The notes under the pieces: generated by a model
What the model saw: the letters and a program-made list of their open reading frames with translations, nothing else
What the model was told of the DNA's origin: nothing
Databases searched by the model: none
Translations under genes and position numbers: made by a program
Shown: positions 37,199-45,885 of the stretch, in pieces
Position numbering within the stretch: the first letter of the stretch is position 1
Layout of the letters: every line of letters starts with the position of its first letter
DNA from: Nocardiopsis sp. TSRI0078
GTDB taxonomy: Bacteria > Actinomycetota > Actinomycetes > Streptosporangiales > Streptosporangiaceae
Assembly: GCF_001905145.1 (NCBI RefSeq)
Contig: NZ_LWLB01000023.1
Coordinates: 186,001-250,000, forward strand
Direction of reading: 5' to 3'
Length of the DNA stretch: 64,000 nucleotides

Positions 37199-38638
37199 CT
37201 AGCGCCGACGGCCGCGCCCGAGCACGAACAGACCGGTGAACAGGCTGCCCGCCAGCACGGCCGCCATGATCGCCAGGAAGCCCACCGGGCCCACGTGGGG
37301 GCTGAGGATCAGCGGGATGGCGGCCGCCGTGACCAGCCCGCCCGCGAAGAACGGCTCGAAGATCAGCTGCTTGTAGCCGAACGCCAGGTAGGCGGACGAC
37401 TTCATCTCCGGGTCGACCATGCGCATCATCGCCAGGCCGGTGGCGGTGATGCCGAGCGACTTGCCGAACTCGCCGAGGCCCCGCTCGAACCACTGGTCGG
37501 GCATCATGCGGGGCGCCAGGAACAGGAAGGCGCACAGCGACCACAGGATGCCCGCGACGGCCAGGATGGCGAAGACGGCGAGGTCGGCGGTGATGCCCCT
37601 CAGCGGCACGGTGCCGATCGAGGTGAGGATCAGCAGGTCCAGCGACAGTCCCTGGATCCGCTCGACGGTCTTCTGGTCCACGACGTCGCCCCGGTCGAAG
37701 CGGCCGATGAGCAGCTGCAGGAGGGCGCCGCCGACCATGGCCAGCGGGAACAGCGGCACGTAGGCCATGACCTGGACGGCGTCGGCCCACAGCGCCCGCT
37801 CCAACCACCGCAGTCCGGTGAGGATGAGCTGCCCGACGAGCACGGCGAGGGCGACCAGGCCGACGTGGAGCGTCAGCGGGTCGATGGAGGAGGGGTGGAC
37901 CGTCATGGTCGCGCCCTCGGAGCGGTCGCCGCGCTCGACCAGCCCGGCACGCTCCTTGTCGGTGCGTCCGGTGCCGGAGCCGAGGAAGCCGGAGGCGCCC
38001 CGGCGCACGCCCCGGTTGAGCAGGACGACGCCGACGATGATCCCGGACAACAGGCCGACGGTGGCCAGTCCCAGGGCCAGGTCCTGCCCCTCGGCCCAGC
38101 CCGCCCGGTCGAAGGTGTCGCCCAGCCCCACCGCGGTGCCGTTCCCGCCCATGAAGCCGATCTCGATCAGCGCGCCGGAGATCACCGGCACGTCGAACAG
38201 CGGGGCGAGCACCAGCAGCGCGAGCAGCAGTCCGATCACGTACTGGCCGCTCGCGACGGTGACGCCGAAGGCGAGGTTGCCCCCCGCCAGGACCGCGGAC
38301 TCGCGGAACCGGGGCAGGGGCTTGCCCAGGAAGAGGGTGGCGAAGACCACCGAGACGAGCAGGCCGGGCAGCGCGGACCAGACCGAGACCACGTCGGGGC
38401 CGAAGAGCCCGCCCCGGGACAGGCCCTCGGTGAGCCCTCCGCCCAGGCCCCGGTCGGAGAGCCACCCCATGAGGCGCCCGAGGACACCGGGACCCAGGAG
38501 CAGCGCGATGCCGCCGCCGATGACCGACCCGGGCAGGTGCAGTCTCTGCGGCAGCTTCCACCCGACCCGCACCAGCTTCGACACCAGGAGCAGGGCTCCC
38601 AGGAGCAAAAGCGCGAGTCCGACGGTGTCAGGGGTCAT
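37199..38638 (-). CDS. Sodium/glutamate symporter GltS family, copy 1
   Basis: A 479-residue polytopic protein of the GltS (ESS) family. It shows the inverted-repeat architecture with glycine-rich re-entrant loops (PGSVIGGGIALLLGP and SGALIEIGFMGGNGTA) and about ten to twelve membrane helices. A central cytoplasmic loop (GSGTGRTDKERAGLVERGDR) links the halves. Predicted sodium-coupled uptake of glutamate or a related acid. Start ATG 38638 is chosen by alignment with the downstream paralogue, which begins MTPETVG; a GTG two codons upstream is in frame. It lies 239 bp after copy 2 on the same strand. The two copies are very alike over their full length. Confidence 0.87.
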   Translation of the reverse strand: MTPDTVGLALLLLGALLLVSKLVRVGWKLPQRLHLPGSVIGGGIALLLGPGVLGRLMGWLSDRGLGGGLTEGLSRGGLFGPDVVSVWSALPGLLVSVVFATLFLGKPLPRFRESAVLAGGNLAFGVTVASGQYVIGLLLALLVLAPLFDVPVISGALIEIGFMGGNGTAVGLGDTFDRAGWAEGQDLALGLATVGLLSGIIVGVVLLNRGVRRGASGFLGSGTGRTDKERAGLVERGDRSEGATMTVHPSSIDPLTLHVGLVALAVLVGQLILTGLRWLERALWADAVQVMAYVPLFPLAMVGGALLQLLIGRFDRGDVVDQKTVERIQGLSLDLLILTSIGTVPLRGITADLAVFAILAVAGILWSLCAFLFLAPRMMPDQWFERGLGEFGKSLGITATGLAMMRMVDPEMKSSAYLAFGYKQLIFEPFFAGGLVTAAAIPLILSPHVGPVGFLAIMAAVLAGSLFTGLFVLGRGRRR

Positions 38639-38832
38639 CTCCACCTCTCAGGCCGTTCTGCGGGGAGGGGCACACCGTCGGGCACGGCCCTGCCCGGCGG
38701 GTGCGCCTCGGTCCGGGAGCGTGGCGGGAGGAGGCCGCGGACCTCGGACGTCCGCGTCCGGCCCGCTCCCGCCCTCCCCCACGCGGCCCTGCCGCTACCC
38801 AGCGGAGGCGGAGCGTAACGCCCGCGAACGGC

Positions 38833-38865
38833 GGGCGCCCCGGCGCGGCGCGCGCCGGGGCGCCC
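38833..38865 (-). terminator. Perfect 15-bp hairpin between gltS-like copies
   Basis: GGGCGCCCCGGCGCG and its exact complement are separated by a 3-base loop, 13 bp beyond the stop of copy 2. It should end transcription from copy 2 before copy 1. Confidence 0.7.
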
Positions 38866-38877
38866 TCTCGTGCCGTG

Positions 38878-40365
38878 TCAGGAGACCTTCTCCGCCTCCC
38901 GTTCGGGCGCGGCGCCGCCCCGGGACCGGCCCCGGCGCCCGCGCCCGAGCACGAACAGGCCCGTGAACAGGCTGCCCGCCAGCACCGCGGCCATGACCGC
39001 CAGGAAGCCCACCGGCCCCACCTGGGGGCTGATGATCAGCGGGATCGCGGCCGCCGTGACCAGGCCGCCGCCGAAGAACGGCTCGAAGATCAGCTGCTTG
39101 TAGCCGAACGCCGGATAGGCGGGCGACCGCATCTCCGGGTCCACGACGCGCATCAGGACCAGGCCCGTGGCGGTGACGCCGAGCGACTGGCCGAACTCGC
39201 CGATGCCCCGCTCGAACCAGTGGCTGGGCATCATCCGGGGCGCCAGGAACAGGAAGGCGCACAGCGACCACAGGACGCCGGAGGCGGCCAGGACCGCGAA
39301 GGTGGCGAAGTTGTCGGCGATGGCCTGCAGCGACAGGGTGGCCATCGCGGCGATGATCAGCACGTCCAGTGACAGTCCCTGGATCCGCTCGACGGTCTTC
39401 TGGTCCACGACGTCGCCCCGGTCGAACCGGTCGATGAGCATCTGCAGGACGATGCCGCCGATCATGGCCAGCGGGAACAGCGGCACGTAGGCCATGATCT
39501 CGATGGTGTCGGCCCACAGCGCCCGCTCCAGCCACTGCAGCCCCATGAGGAGGAGTTGGCCGATGAGCACGGCGAGGGCGACCAGGCCGAAGTGCAGTGT
39601 CAGCGGGTCCATGGAGGAGGGGTGGATCGTCATGGTCGCGCCCGGCGAGCGGTCGCCGCGCTCGACCAGCCCGGCCTGCTCGTCGCCGCTGCCCCGGGCG
39701 TCGGCGCTGATCACGTTGGACTTGCCGCGGCGCACGCCCCAGTTGATGAGGACGATGCCGACGATGATCCCGGAGAGCAGGCCCACGGTGGCCATGCCGA
39801 GGGCCAGGTCCTGCCCCTCGGCCCAGCCCGCCTGCTCGAAGGTGGCGCCCAGGCCGGCCGCGGTGCCGTGCCCGCCCAGGAAGCCGATCTCGATCAGGGC
39901 ACCGGAGAAGACCGGCACGCCGAACAGCGGAACGAGCACCAGCAGTGCGAGCACCAGGCCGATGACGTACTGGCCGCTGGCCATGGTGATCCCGAAGGCG
40001 AGGTTGGGGCCCGCCAGGCTCGCGGCGTCGCGGAACCGGGGCAGGGGCTTGCCCAGGAAGAGGCTGGCGAAGACCACCGAGATGAGCAGGCCGGGCAGCG
40101 CGGACCAGACCGACATCACGTCGGTGCCGAAGAGCCCGCCCTCGGCCGCGCGCTCGGCGAGGCCCCCGCCCATGCCGCGGTCGGCCATCCATCCCATGAG
40201 GCGCCCGAGGACGTCGGGGCCCAGGAGCAGCGCGATGCCGCCGCCGATGATCGAACCGGGCAGGTACAGCTTCTGGGTCAGTCTCCACTTGACCCGGACC
40301 AGCTTCGATACCAGGAGCAGCACCCCCAGCAGCAGGAGTGCGAGGCCGACGGTCTCAGGTGTCAT
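38878..40365 (-). CDS. Sodium/glutamate symporter GltS family, copy 2
   Basis: A 495-residue GltS-family symporter, paralogous to the gene at 37199-38638; the two share long identical runs such as GLATVG- and HPSSxDPLTLH-type segments and identical loop positions. It has the same glycine-rich re-entrant loops (PGSIIGGGIALLLGP, SGALIEIGFLGGHGTA). The extra C-terminal residues are basic and acidic (GRRGRSRGGAAPEREAEKVS). The ATG at 40365 is preceded by GAGAGG. Differences cluster in the central cytoplasmic loop, so the copies may differ in regulation or partner rather than substrate. Confidence 0.88.
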   Translation of the reverse strand: MTPETVGLALLLLGVLLLVSKLVRVKWRLTQKLYLPGSIIGGGIALLLGPDVLGRLMGWMADRGMGGGLAERAAEGGLFGTDVMSVWSALPGLLISVVFASLFLGKPLPRFRDAASLAGPNLAFGITMASGQYVIGLVLALLVLVPLFGVPVFSGALIEIGFLGGHGTAAGLGATFEQAGWAEGQDLALGMATVGLLSGIIVGIVLINWGVRRGKSNVISADARGSGDEQAGLVERGDRSPGATMTIHPSSMDPLTLHFGLVALAVLIGQLLLMGLQWLERALWADTIEIMAYVPLFPLAMIGGIVLQMLIDRFDRGDVVDQKTVERIQGLSLDVLIIAAMATLSLQAIADNFATFAVLAASGVLWSLCAFLFLAPRMMPSHWFERGIGEFGQSLGVTATGLVLMRVVDPEMRSPAYPAFGYKQLIFEPFFGGGLVTAAAIPLIISPQVGPVGFLAVMAAVLAGSLFTGLFVLGRGRRGRSRGGAAPEREAEKVS

Positions 40366-40723
40366 CTCTACCTCTCGTGGTCATCCGGCAAAAGAGGCGC
40401 GCGCACCCGGACGCGGGGCGTCGGACGGGGCGCCGCCTCGGCTCGGACCGTGGCGGGGAGGTAGGACACCACGGGCCTCGGGTGACCGTGGCGTGACGAT
40501 CACCCGCGGCATCCTACACACGCCGCAGTGGTGCCGGACACGGACGGAGTGTGACGGTCGCGCGCGGAGCGCACCGGAGCCGTCACGGTGCGCGGGCCCT
40601 ACCCGAGCCGGGCCCCTCGGCCACCCGGCACCGGAATGGGAAGGATCACGATCGGTAGGCGGACGCACCGCTCCGCCCCTCCAGCCGGCCGGCTCCTCCG
40701 AAGGGGCACACCTGATCTTTCCG

Positions 40724-40771
40724 TTGACAAGACAGGGGTGCGCACAGGAATATTTCCAGTGGAAAGATTCC
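40724..40771 (+). promoter_or_regulatory. Promoter with overlapping palindromic operator
   Basis: A consensus -35 TTGACA lies at 40724-40729 and a -10-like GAATAT at about 40748-40753. Over the -10 and start region, GGAATATTTCC (40747-40757) and GGAAAGATTCC (40761-40771) form an inverted repeat with 10 of 11 positions matching and a 3-bp spacer. This looks like a repressor operator for the DoxX-like gene at 40796. No repressor gene is adjacent. Confidence 0.6.
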
Positions 40772-40795
40772 GTGCCCGAGCCAGGAGGAAACCCC

Positions 40796-41308
40796 GTGGC
40801 ACCCCTCATCGCCCTCGTCGGCACCACCGCCCTGCTGCTCGCCCTCGGCGCCGCGGGCGTGCGCCCCCTGCGCTCGTGGCCGACGGCCCTCCGGGGCGGG
40901 CTCGCCGCCATGTTCACCCTGACCGGGGTGTCCCACTTCGTGGGCATGCGCGAAGAACTGGTCTCGATGGTCCCGCCCGCACTGCCCACCCCCGAACTGC
41001 TGGTCACCGTCACCGGAATCCTCGAACTGGCCGGCGCCGCGGGCCTGCTGTGGGCGCGGACCTCGCCCTGGGCCGCGGCCGGGCTCGGCGCCCTCCTGGT
41101 CGCGATGTTCCCGGCGAACGTCTACGCGATCACCGCCCAGGTGAGCACGGGCCTGACCGACGACCTGCCGGTCCGCACCGCGATGCAGGCGGTGTTCCTG
41201 GCCGCGGTGATCGCCGTGCTCGTCCACCACCTGCGCGCCGGACGCCGCACGGGTTCCGCGGGTGCCGCCACCGCCGCCCCCGGCGCCCGAAGCGCCGCGG
41301 AGCACTGA
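40796..41308 (+). CDS. DoxX-like membrane protein
   Basis: A 170-residue protein with four membrane helices, matching the DoxX-like family: a first helix LIALVGTTALLLALGAAGV, the central GVSHFVGMREELVSMVPP motif and GILELAGAAGLLWA. The C-terminal ~25 residues are a charged Ala/Gly-rich tail. Family members take part in redox or stress responses at the membrane, but no exact activity is known. The GTG start at 40796 follows AGGAGGAAA. It has its own promoter with a palindromic operator, suggesting induction by a specific signal. Confidence 0.8.
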   Translation: MAPLIALVGTTALLLALGAAGVRPLRSWPTALRGGLAAMFTLTGVSHFVGMREELVSMVPPALPTPELLVTVTGILELAGAAGLLWARTSPWAAAGLGALLVAMFPANVYAITAQVSTGLTDDLPVRTAMQAVFLAAVIAVLVHHLRAGRRTGSAGAATAAPGARSAAEH

Positions 41309-41410
41309 GGTCCCGCCCGGGTCCCGGTACGGGGCGGCCCCGCCGACGACGGCGCCGCGGAGCTGTGTAGGGTGATCGCGAACCGGTGCCCACACGGGAG
41401 GACGGCTGGG

Positions 41411-42229
41411 ATGAGCCTGCTGGCCATCAGCGACCTGCACGTGCGGCACGGCGACAACCGCGCCTTCACCGAGGCCCTGCGGCCCGGGTCGGAGGACGAC
41501 TGGCTCCTGGTGGCCGGGGACGTCGCCGAGACGAGCACCGACATCCTCTGGGCGATGGAACTGCTGGCCGACCGGTTCGCCACCGTGGTCTGGGTGCCCG
41601 GCAACCACGACCTGTGGACCGTGTCCGCGGACCCCCTCCAGCTGCGCGGGCAGGAGCGCTACCACCACCTGGTCGAGGCCCTGCGCGGCCTGGGCGTGCA
41701 CACCCCCGAGGACCCCTACCCCCTCTGGCCCGGACCCGACGGCCCGGTCGCGGTCGCCCCGCTGTTCGTGCTCTACGACCACACCTTCCGCCCCGCGGGA
41801 ACCAGCACCAAGGAGGAGGCGCTGGCCGTCGCCCACGCGGCGGGCGTGGTGTGCACCGACGAGTACCTGCTCCACCCCGACCCCCACCCCGGGCGCGACG
41901 CCTGGTGCCGCGCCCGGCTGGAGTACACCCGCGCCCGGCTGGACTCCCTCGACCCGGAACTGCCCACCGTGCTGGTCAACCACTTCCCGCTCGTGCGCGA
42001 GCCCACGCGGATCCTGCGCTACCCCGAGTTCGCCCAGTGGTGCGGCACCGAGGCCACCGCCGACTGGCACGTGCGCTACCGGGCCCGCGCCGTCGTCTAC
42101 GGGCACCTGCACATCCCGCGCACGATCGTGGTCGACGGCGTTCCCCACGTCGAGGTCTCCCTCGGCTACCCCCGGGAGTGGGGCGCGCGGCCGCTTCCGC
42201 CCGAGGGGCCGCGCCGCATCCTGCCGTAG
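41411..42229 (+). CDS. Calcineurin-like metallophosphoesterase
   Basis: A 272-residue protein with the full metallophosphoesterase signature set: DLHVRHG, GDVAE, GNHDLW, an asparagine-histidine in VNHFPL and the C-terminal GHLHIPR. These residues would bind two metal ions. It lacks a signal peptide, so acts in the cytoplasm. Substrate is unknown (a phosphodiester or a phosphomonoester). The ATG at 41411 follows GGGAGGA. It is 102 bp after the DoxX-like gene and may be co-transcribed with it. Confidence 0.88.
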   Translation: MSLLAISDLHVRHGDNRAFTEALRPGSEDDWLLVAGDVAETSTDILWAMELLADRFATVVWVPGNHDLWTVSADPLQLRGQERYHHLVEALRGLGVHTPEDPYPLWPGPDGPVAVAPLFVLYDHTFRPAGTSTKEEALAVAHAAGVVCTDEYLLHPDPHPGRDAWCRARLEYTRARLDSLDPELPTVLVNHFPLVREPTRILRYPEFAQWCGTEATADWHVRYRARAVVYGHLHIPRTIVVDGVPHVEVSLGYPREWGARPLPPEGPRRILP

Positions 42230-42454
42230 GGCCCCGGGGCCGCGCGCGGGCTCCGCCGCTCCGGAAAGGGCGGGGCCGCCCCGTCCGGGCGCCGGTCGAC
42301 CCCTTCCGCGTGTGGTCTGTGTCCGCCCCGCGAGGCTGAGGGGACCTCACGGGGCGGACCGGGGGGAGGGGGGAGGGAATCGCCTGTGCGCATCGGCCGG
42401 TCCCACCGGCGGCGGGCGCCTCTTCGTAAACTGACGATCATCCTAGGAGAGGGC

Positions 42455-42595
42455 ATGAGAAAGACGCAAGGGAAGCGGAGTTTTTTCCCACACGAAGCGA
42501 AAAAAGGCTGTCCAATACCTGCCCGAACCATTACTCAGGACGACAGCAGCACATACGAGACCGCATCCTCCTCGCACACTCACACAATCCTTTGA
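42455..42595 (+). CDS. Possible small protein, 46 residues
   Basis: A short frame beginning MRKTQGKRSFFPHEAKKGCP and ending SSSHTHTIL. The ATG at 42455 is preceded by AGGAGAGG at a good distance, the main reason for listing it. Composition is basic at the front and Ser/Thr-rich at the end, with codon use more AT-rich than any neighbour, implying recent acquisition or non-coding status. No homologue is recognised. It lies about 0.9 kb upstream of the bacteriocin gene. Confidence 0.35.
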   Translation: MRKTQGKRSFFPHEAKKGCPIPARTITQDDSSTYETASSSHTHTIL

Positions 42596-42665
42596 CCAGT
42601 AGGAACCCACGAGCAGTAACCCCGCGGCACTCCGCACGCCCACTGCGATGATCCTCCTGAATTCA

Positions 42666-42695
42666 GGACATGTTGTGATGTGCATTCCCCGTGGG
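42666..42695. repeat. 30-bp direct repeat, copy 1
   Basis: Shares GGACATGT, TGATGTG, ATTCCC and GGG at the same spacings with copy 2 at 46986-47015 (24 of 30 positions). It overlaps a perfect palindrome CCTGAATTCAGG (42656-42667). The two copies lie 4.3 kb apart in the same orientation around the bacteriocin and idi genes. Confidence 0.55.
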
Positions 42696-43362
42696 TAAAG
42701 GCCTGACCACCGAACCCCGGAAGGACGGCCGGTGAGTTTCCGGATGACCGATGAAAGCGCGACGCCACGGCCACCGGCCGTCCGGGCGTGTGCGGCACCA
42801 CCGCGGGGAACGGGCCACCGGCCCGGCCCCGAGGACGCGGGCCGGGTCCGTCCGTAACACCCCGGCCGACCAGCCGGATTCGTGTCCGCCGCCTCCGGGC
42901 CCCGTCGGCGGGCGTCCGTCCTCGCCCCCGAACACCCCCGGACCCGCTGTGCCCCGGCCCTCCACCAGCCGCGGCACCGCCACTACACGGACGCGCCTCA
43001 AGACGCAAGGGCCATACGCCGCCTCCGCCGCGGACGCCGCTCCCGTGGTCGGCCGCTACCGCGTCGATCCAGGTGGCGGCCGCGCGGATCCGGTCGCCTG
43101 TCCAGGACCGGCCCCGGGGGTCCCGCCCGGGCAACGAATGCTGTAATTTCCCCCCGAGCCGTACACCAGTCCGCCCGGGGCCCCGAGAAAAAACCCCGGT
43201 ACCGCCCACCGCATATTCCTCAGTACGTGGCCACCACTAGGCACGCACGACACAAAGCCGAGAACGGCCCGAGGAAAATCCCGCCGCAAGGGATCACGCA
43301 TCAGACCGCCCCCGTTTCGAACGGCCTCCCACCACCCCACCGGAGGCCGGGGAAGAGGAACC

Positions 43363-43665
43363 ATGACCAGTGCCCTGAAGCGAACGGTGGCGACTCTGGC
43401 GATCGCCGCCGGACTCACCGCCGCGACCGCGGGTGCCGCCTTCGCGGCCGTCGAATACGTCGGCGGCGGCAAGTGGAGCCACGGTTTCACGGGCGCCCCG
43501 AGGGTCGGGGACGTGTACTCCAACTACTACCACGGCTCCTACTGCCACGGATCGACCGCGTTCGGCACGACCACCGACCGTGCCACCGCCTACGCCGGGT
43601 CCACGTCCTACGCCAGCGCCACCCGTGCCTTCTCCAACAACCAGACCTACTGGAGGTACTGCTGA
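43363..43665 (+). CDS. Lactococcin-972-family bacteriocin precursor
   Basis: A 100-residue secreted peptide. A Sec signal peptide (basic start, TLAIAAGLTAATAGAAFA) is predicted to be cut near residue 28, leaving a ~72-residue mature peptide. The mature part has the family hallmarks: VEYVGGGKWSHGF, YSNYYHGSYCHGSTAFG and an aromatic end TYWRYC. Lactococcin 972 blocks septum formation by binding lipid II. Two cysteines, in SYCHG and at the very end, could form a disulfide, unlike lactococcin 972 itself. ATG 43363 follows GAGGAA. A hairpin between it and the DUF1430 gene probably makes the bacteriocin the major product. Confidence 0.85.
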   Translation: MTSALKRTVATLAIAAGLTAATAGAAFAAVEYVGGGKWSHGFTGAPRVGDVYSNYYHGSYCHGSTAFGTTTDRATAYAGSTSYASATRAFSNNQTYWRYC

Positions 43666-43681
43666 CCAAGGCCCCGCACAA

Positions 43682-43708
43682 GCCCGCCGGCACTCGTCGC
43701 CGGCGGGC
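43682..43708 (+). terminator. Intra-operon hairpin (partial terminator)
   Basis: GCCCGCCGGC and GCCGGCGGGC form a perfect 10-bp stem with a 7-base loop, 17 bp after the bacteriocin stop and 32 bp before the DUF1430 gene. It could reduce read-through or protect the bacteriocin mRNA. Confidence 0.6.
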
Positions 43709-43739
43709 CGTCTGACCTCCACCAACGCGCCAGGACAGC

Positions 43740-45806
43740 ATGCCGCACCGGACCATCGCCTTCGCCCACACGGCGTTCCTCCTCCTCGCCGCGTTCATCA
43801 CCACGCTGCTGCTCACCACATGGGAGCTGTCGGTACCCACGGCACAGCACTCGAGCCTGGTGTGGATCGTCGAGGACGACGGCACCTCCGACAGCGGACA
43901 GGTCGCGCGGACGATCGAACGCGTGGCCGCCGAGCGGGACATCGCCATCGGGTTCGCCGCGCCCGATGTGAAAGCCCCTGAGTCGCTGTGGCACATGTAC
44001 CTGGCCGTGGGCGACCCCGACTCCCGGTACGCCGACTGGCTCACCGACGGATACCCGTCCTTCGGCCGCACCATGGAACTGCGCGTCCATCCCGTGGAGG
44101 AGTTCGCCGGCCGCAGCCCGCGCGGGTTCTACCTCGTCTTCGGGCCGCCCGAGAACGGGCAGGTGCTCACCGAGGCCCTCGCCGAACACGGGCTGGCACC
44201 GGCCGCCGGCGGCGACGAGGCGAAGCTGTGGCAGTCCTTCCTCGGCGGTCCGCTGTTCAACGCCCTGGCCGCGGCGCTGCTGGTGGGTGTCACCGCGATC
44301 AGCGCGGGTGTCCTGCTCTCCTCCAGGGACTACGCCGTCCAGCGCCTGCAGGGACGCTCCTACGCCGGGATCCTCCTCCACGACCTGGCCCGGGTCGCGC
44401 GGCTGTGGGGTGTCGTCCTGCCCGCCGTCACCGTGGCCACGCTGGTCTTCCTCGGCTTCTACAACAGGTGGAACCAACTCGGGTTCTTCGCACTGAACGC
44501 CCTGGTGCTCGTGGGGGTCTTCGCCGCCGTGGCCCTGGCCACGCACGCCGCCGTACTCGGCCTCGTGCACCTCACCGCGGTCCTCCCCGCGCTCAGGGGC
44601 CGCATTCCCGTCCGCAGCACCCAGGTGGGCGCCTACCTGGTGCGTGCCCCCGTCCTGCTCCTGGTGCTCACCATCCTCGGGTCCGTCGTCCACCTGGCGC
44701 AGACCACACGGGAACAGCACGCCTCACTGGAGGCCTTCGCCCGGACCGGGGACACCTCGCACATCACCCTCAACGGCAGCACCGGCTTCGACGACCTCGA
44801 GGACGTCGACTCCCTTCTCGGCCCCTGGCTGCGCCGGACCGACCGCGACGGGCACCTCGTCATCGCCGAGCAGCAGGCTCCGGAGTCCGTCGCGCCCGTC
44901 GGCTCCCGGCGCCCCGACCTCGACGTGCTCGTGGTCAACGACACCTACCTCACCGAGCAGGAGGTCCTGTCCCCCACGGGCGAGCGCTACGGTGCCGCCG
45001 GCTCCGAGGACCGGATCCGGGTCCTGCTCCCGGAGAAGCACGCCTCCCACAGCGACGGCATCACGCGGGCGCTGCCGGGGTGGTTCCGGGTCCAGACCGG
45101 GGACGAGGAATTCGGGGCCGACGTCGAGATCCTGCCCACGGCCGACGGCCAGACGGCGTTCACCTACGGTTCGAACGATCCCCTCGGCCGGGAGGAGTCC
45201 CCCTTCCTGCGGGACCCGGTGATCATCGCGCTGCCCAACGGTGCCGTGCTGTCGGACAGCGGCTACGTCGACTACATGACCCACGAGGCCCTGCTGTTCC
45301 CCGACCCGTCCGTGGTGGAACAGGCACGCGCCGACCCTCGGATGGCCGAATACGTCAACACGGTCCAACCGGTCCTCGACAAGGCGGCCAGTGCCCACGC
45401 CACCCAGCTCACCCTGTTGCGCGTCGAGACGTTCAACCTGGTCGCCGCCGCCTCGGTCCTGCTGATGACGGGGATCGCCACATGCGTGATCCACGTGCGC
45501 GCCCGTGCCCAGACCATCTTCGCCCGGCACATCAGCGGGTGGACCTTCGCCGCCACGCACCGGCGGTTCCTGGCCTTCGAGGCGGTGATCGCCCTCGCCT
45601 TCGTCGGCTGGTCGGCCTGGGACACCCTCACCACGCTGCGGGCGATGAGGGATCCCGCCAACCCCATGCCCCCGGCCCTGGTACCGACCAGCGGCCTCGA
45701 ACCCCTCTACGCCGCGGCCATCGCCGTGTCCGGGTTCGCCCTGACCCTCGGAGCCCTCTCCCTCCTCCACCGCCGTATCGTCCGCGAGGGCGCCTCACAG
45801 GCCTGA
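43740..45806 (+). CDS. DUF1430 bacteriocin-associated membrane protein
   Basis: A 688-residue integral membrane protein of the DUF1430/TIGR01654 type that accompanies lactococcin-972-like bacteriocins. A first helix (HTAFLLLAAFITTLLLTTW) is followed by a ~150-residue external domain, a block of helices (about residues 175-320), a second external domain, and three C-terminal helices with the family-typical HISGWTFAATHRRFLAFE. It is FtsX-like in layout. It is thought to give immunity or export together with an ABC ATPase, but no ATPase follows here: the next gene is idi on the other strand. The ATG at 43740 has a weak AGGA upstream. Confidence 0.82.
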   Translation: MPHRTIAFAHTAFLLLAAFITTLLLTTWELSVPTAQHSSLVWIVEDDGTSDSGQVARTIERVAAERDIAIGFAAPDVKAPESLWHMYLAVGDPDSRYADWLTDGYPSFGRTMELRVHPVEEFAGRSPRGFYLVFGPPENGQVLTEALAEHGLAPAAGGDEAKLWQSFLGGPLFNALAAALLVGVTAISAGVLLSSRDYAVQRLQGRSYAGILLHDLARVARLWGVVLPAVTVATLVFLGFYNRWNQLGFFALNALVLVGVFAAVALATHAAVLGLVHLTAVLPALRGRIPVRSTQVGAYLVRAPVLLLVLTILGSVVHLAQTTREQHASLEAFARTGDTSHITLNGSTGFDDLEDVDSLLGPWLRRTDRDGHLVIAEQQAPESVAPVGSRRPDLDVLVVNDTYLTEQEVLSPTGERYGAAGSEDRIRVLLPEKHASHSDGITRALPGWFRVQTGDEEFGADVEILPTADGQTAFTYGSNDPLGREESPFLRDPVIIALPNGAVLSDSGYVDYMTHEALLFPDPSVVEQARADPRMAEYVNTVQPVLDKAASAHATQLTLLRVETFNLVAAASVLLMTGIATCVIHVRARAQTIFARHISGWTFAATHRRFLAFEAVIALAFVGWSAWDTLTTLRAMRDPANPMPPALVPTSGLEPLYAAAIAVSGFALTLGALSLLHRRIVREGASQA

Positions 45807-45885
45807 GGACCCGGACCGCGGAGGCGGGCGGAAGCGGCGGCTCCGCGGTGGCGGACACGGCCGGCGGCTCCCCGTACGGACGGAG

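Larger units (their letters stand above)
42230..43362. other. Large intergenic region with low-GC island
   Basis: About 1.1 kb between the metallophosphoesterase and the bacteriocin gene. 42430-42710 is clearly lower in GC than the surroundings and holds a possible 46-codon gene and the first copy of a 30-bp direct repeat. 42720-43300 is GC-rich and non-coding as far as I can see. It should contain the bacteriocin promoter. Confidence 0.5.
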
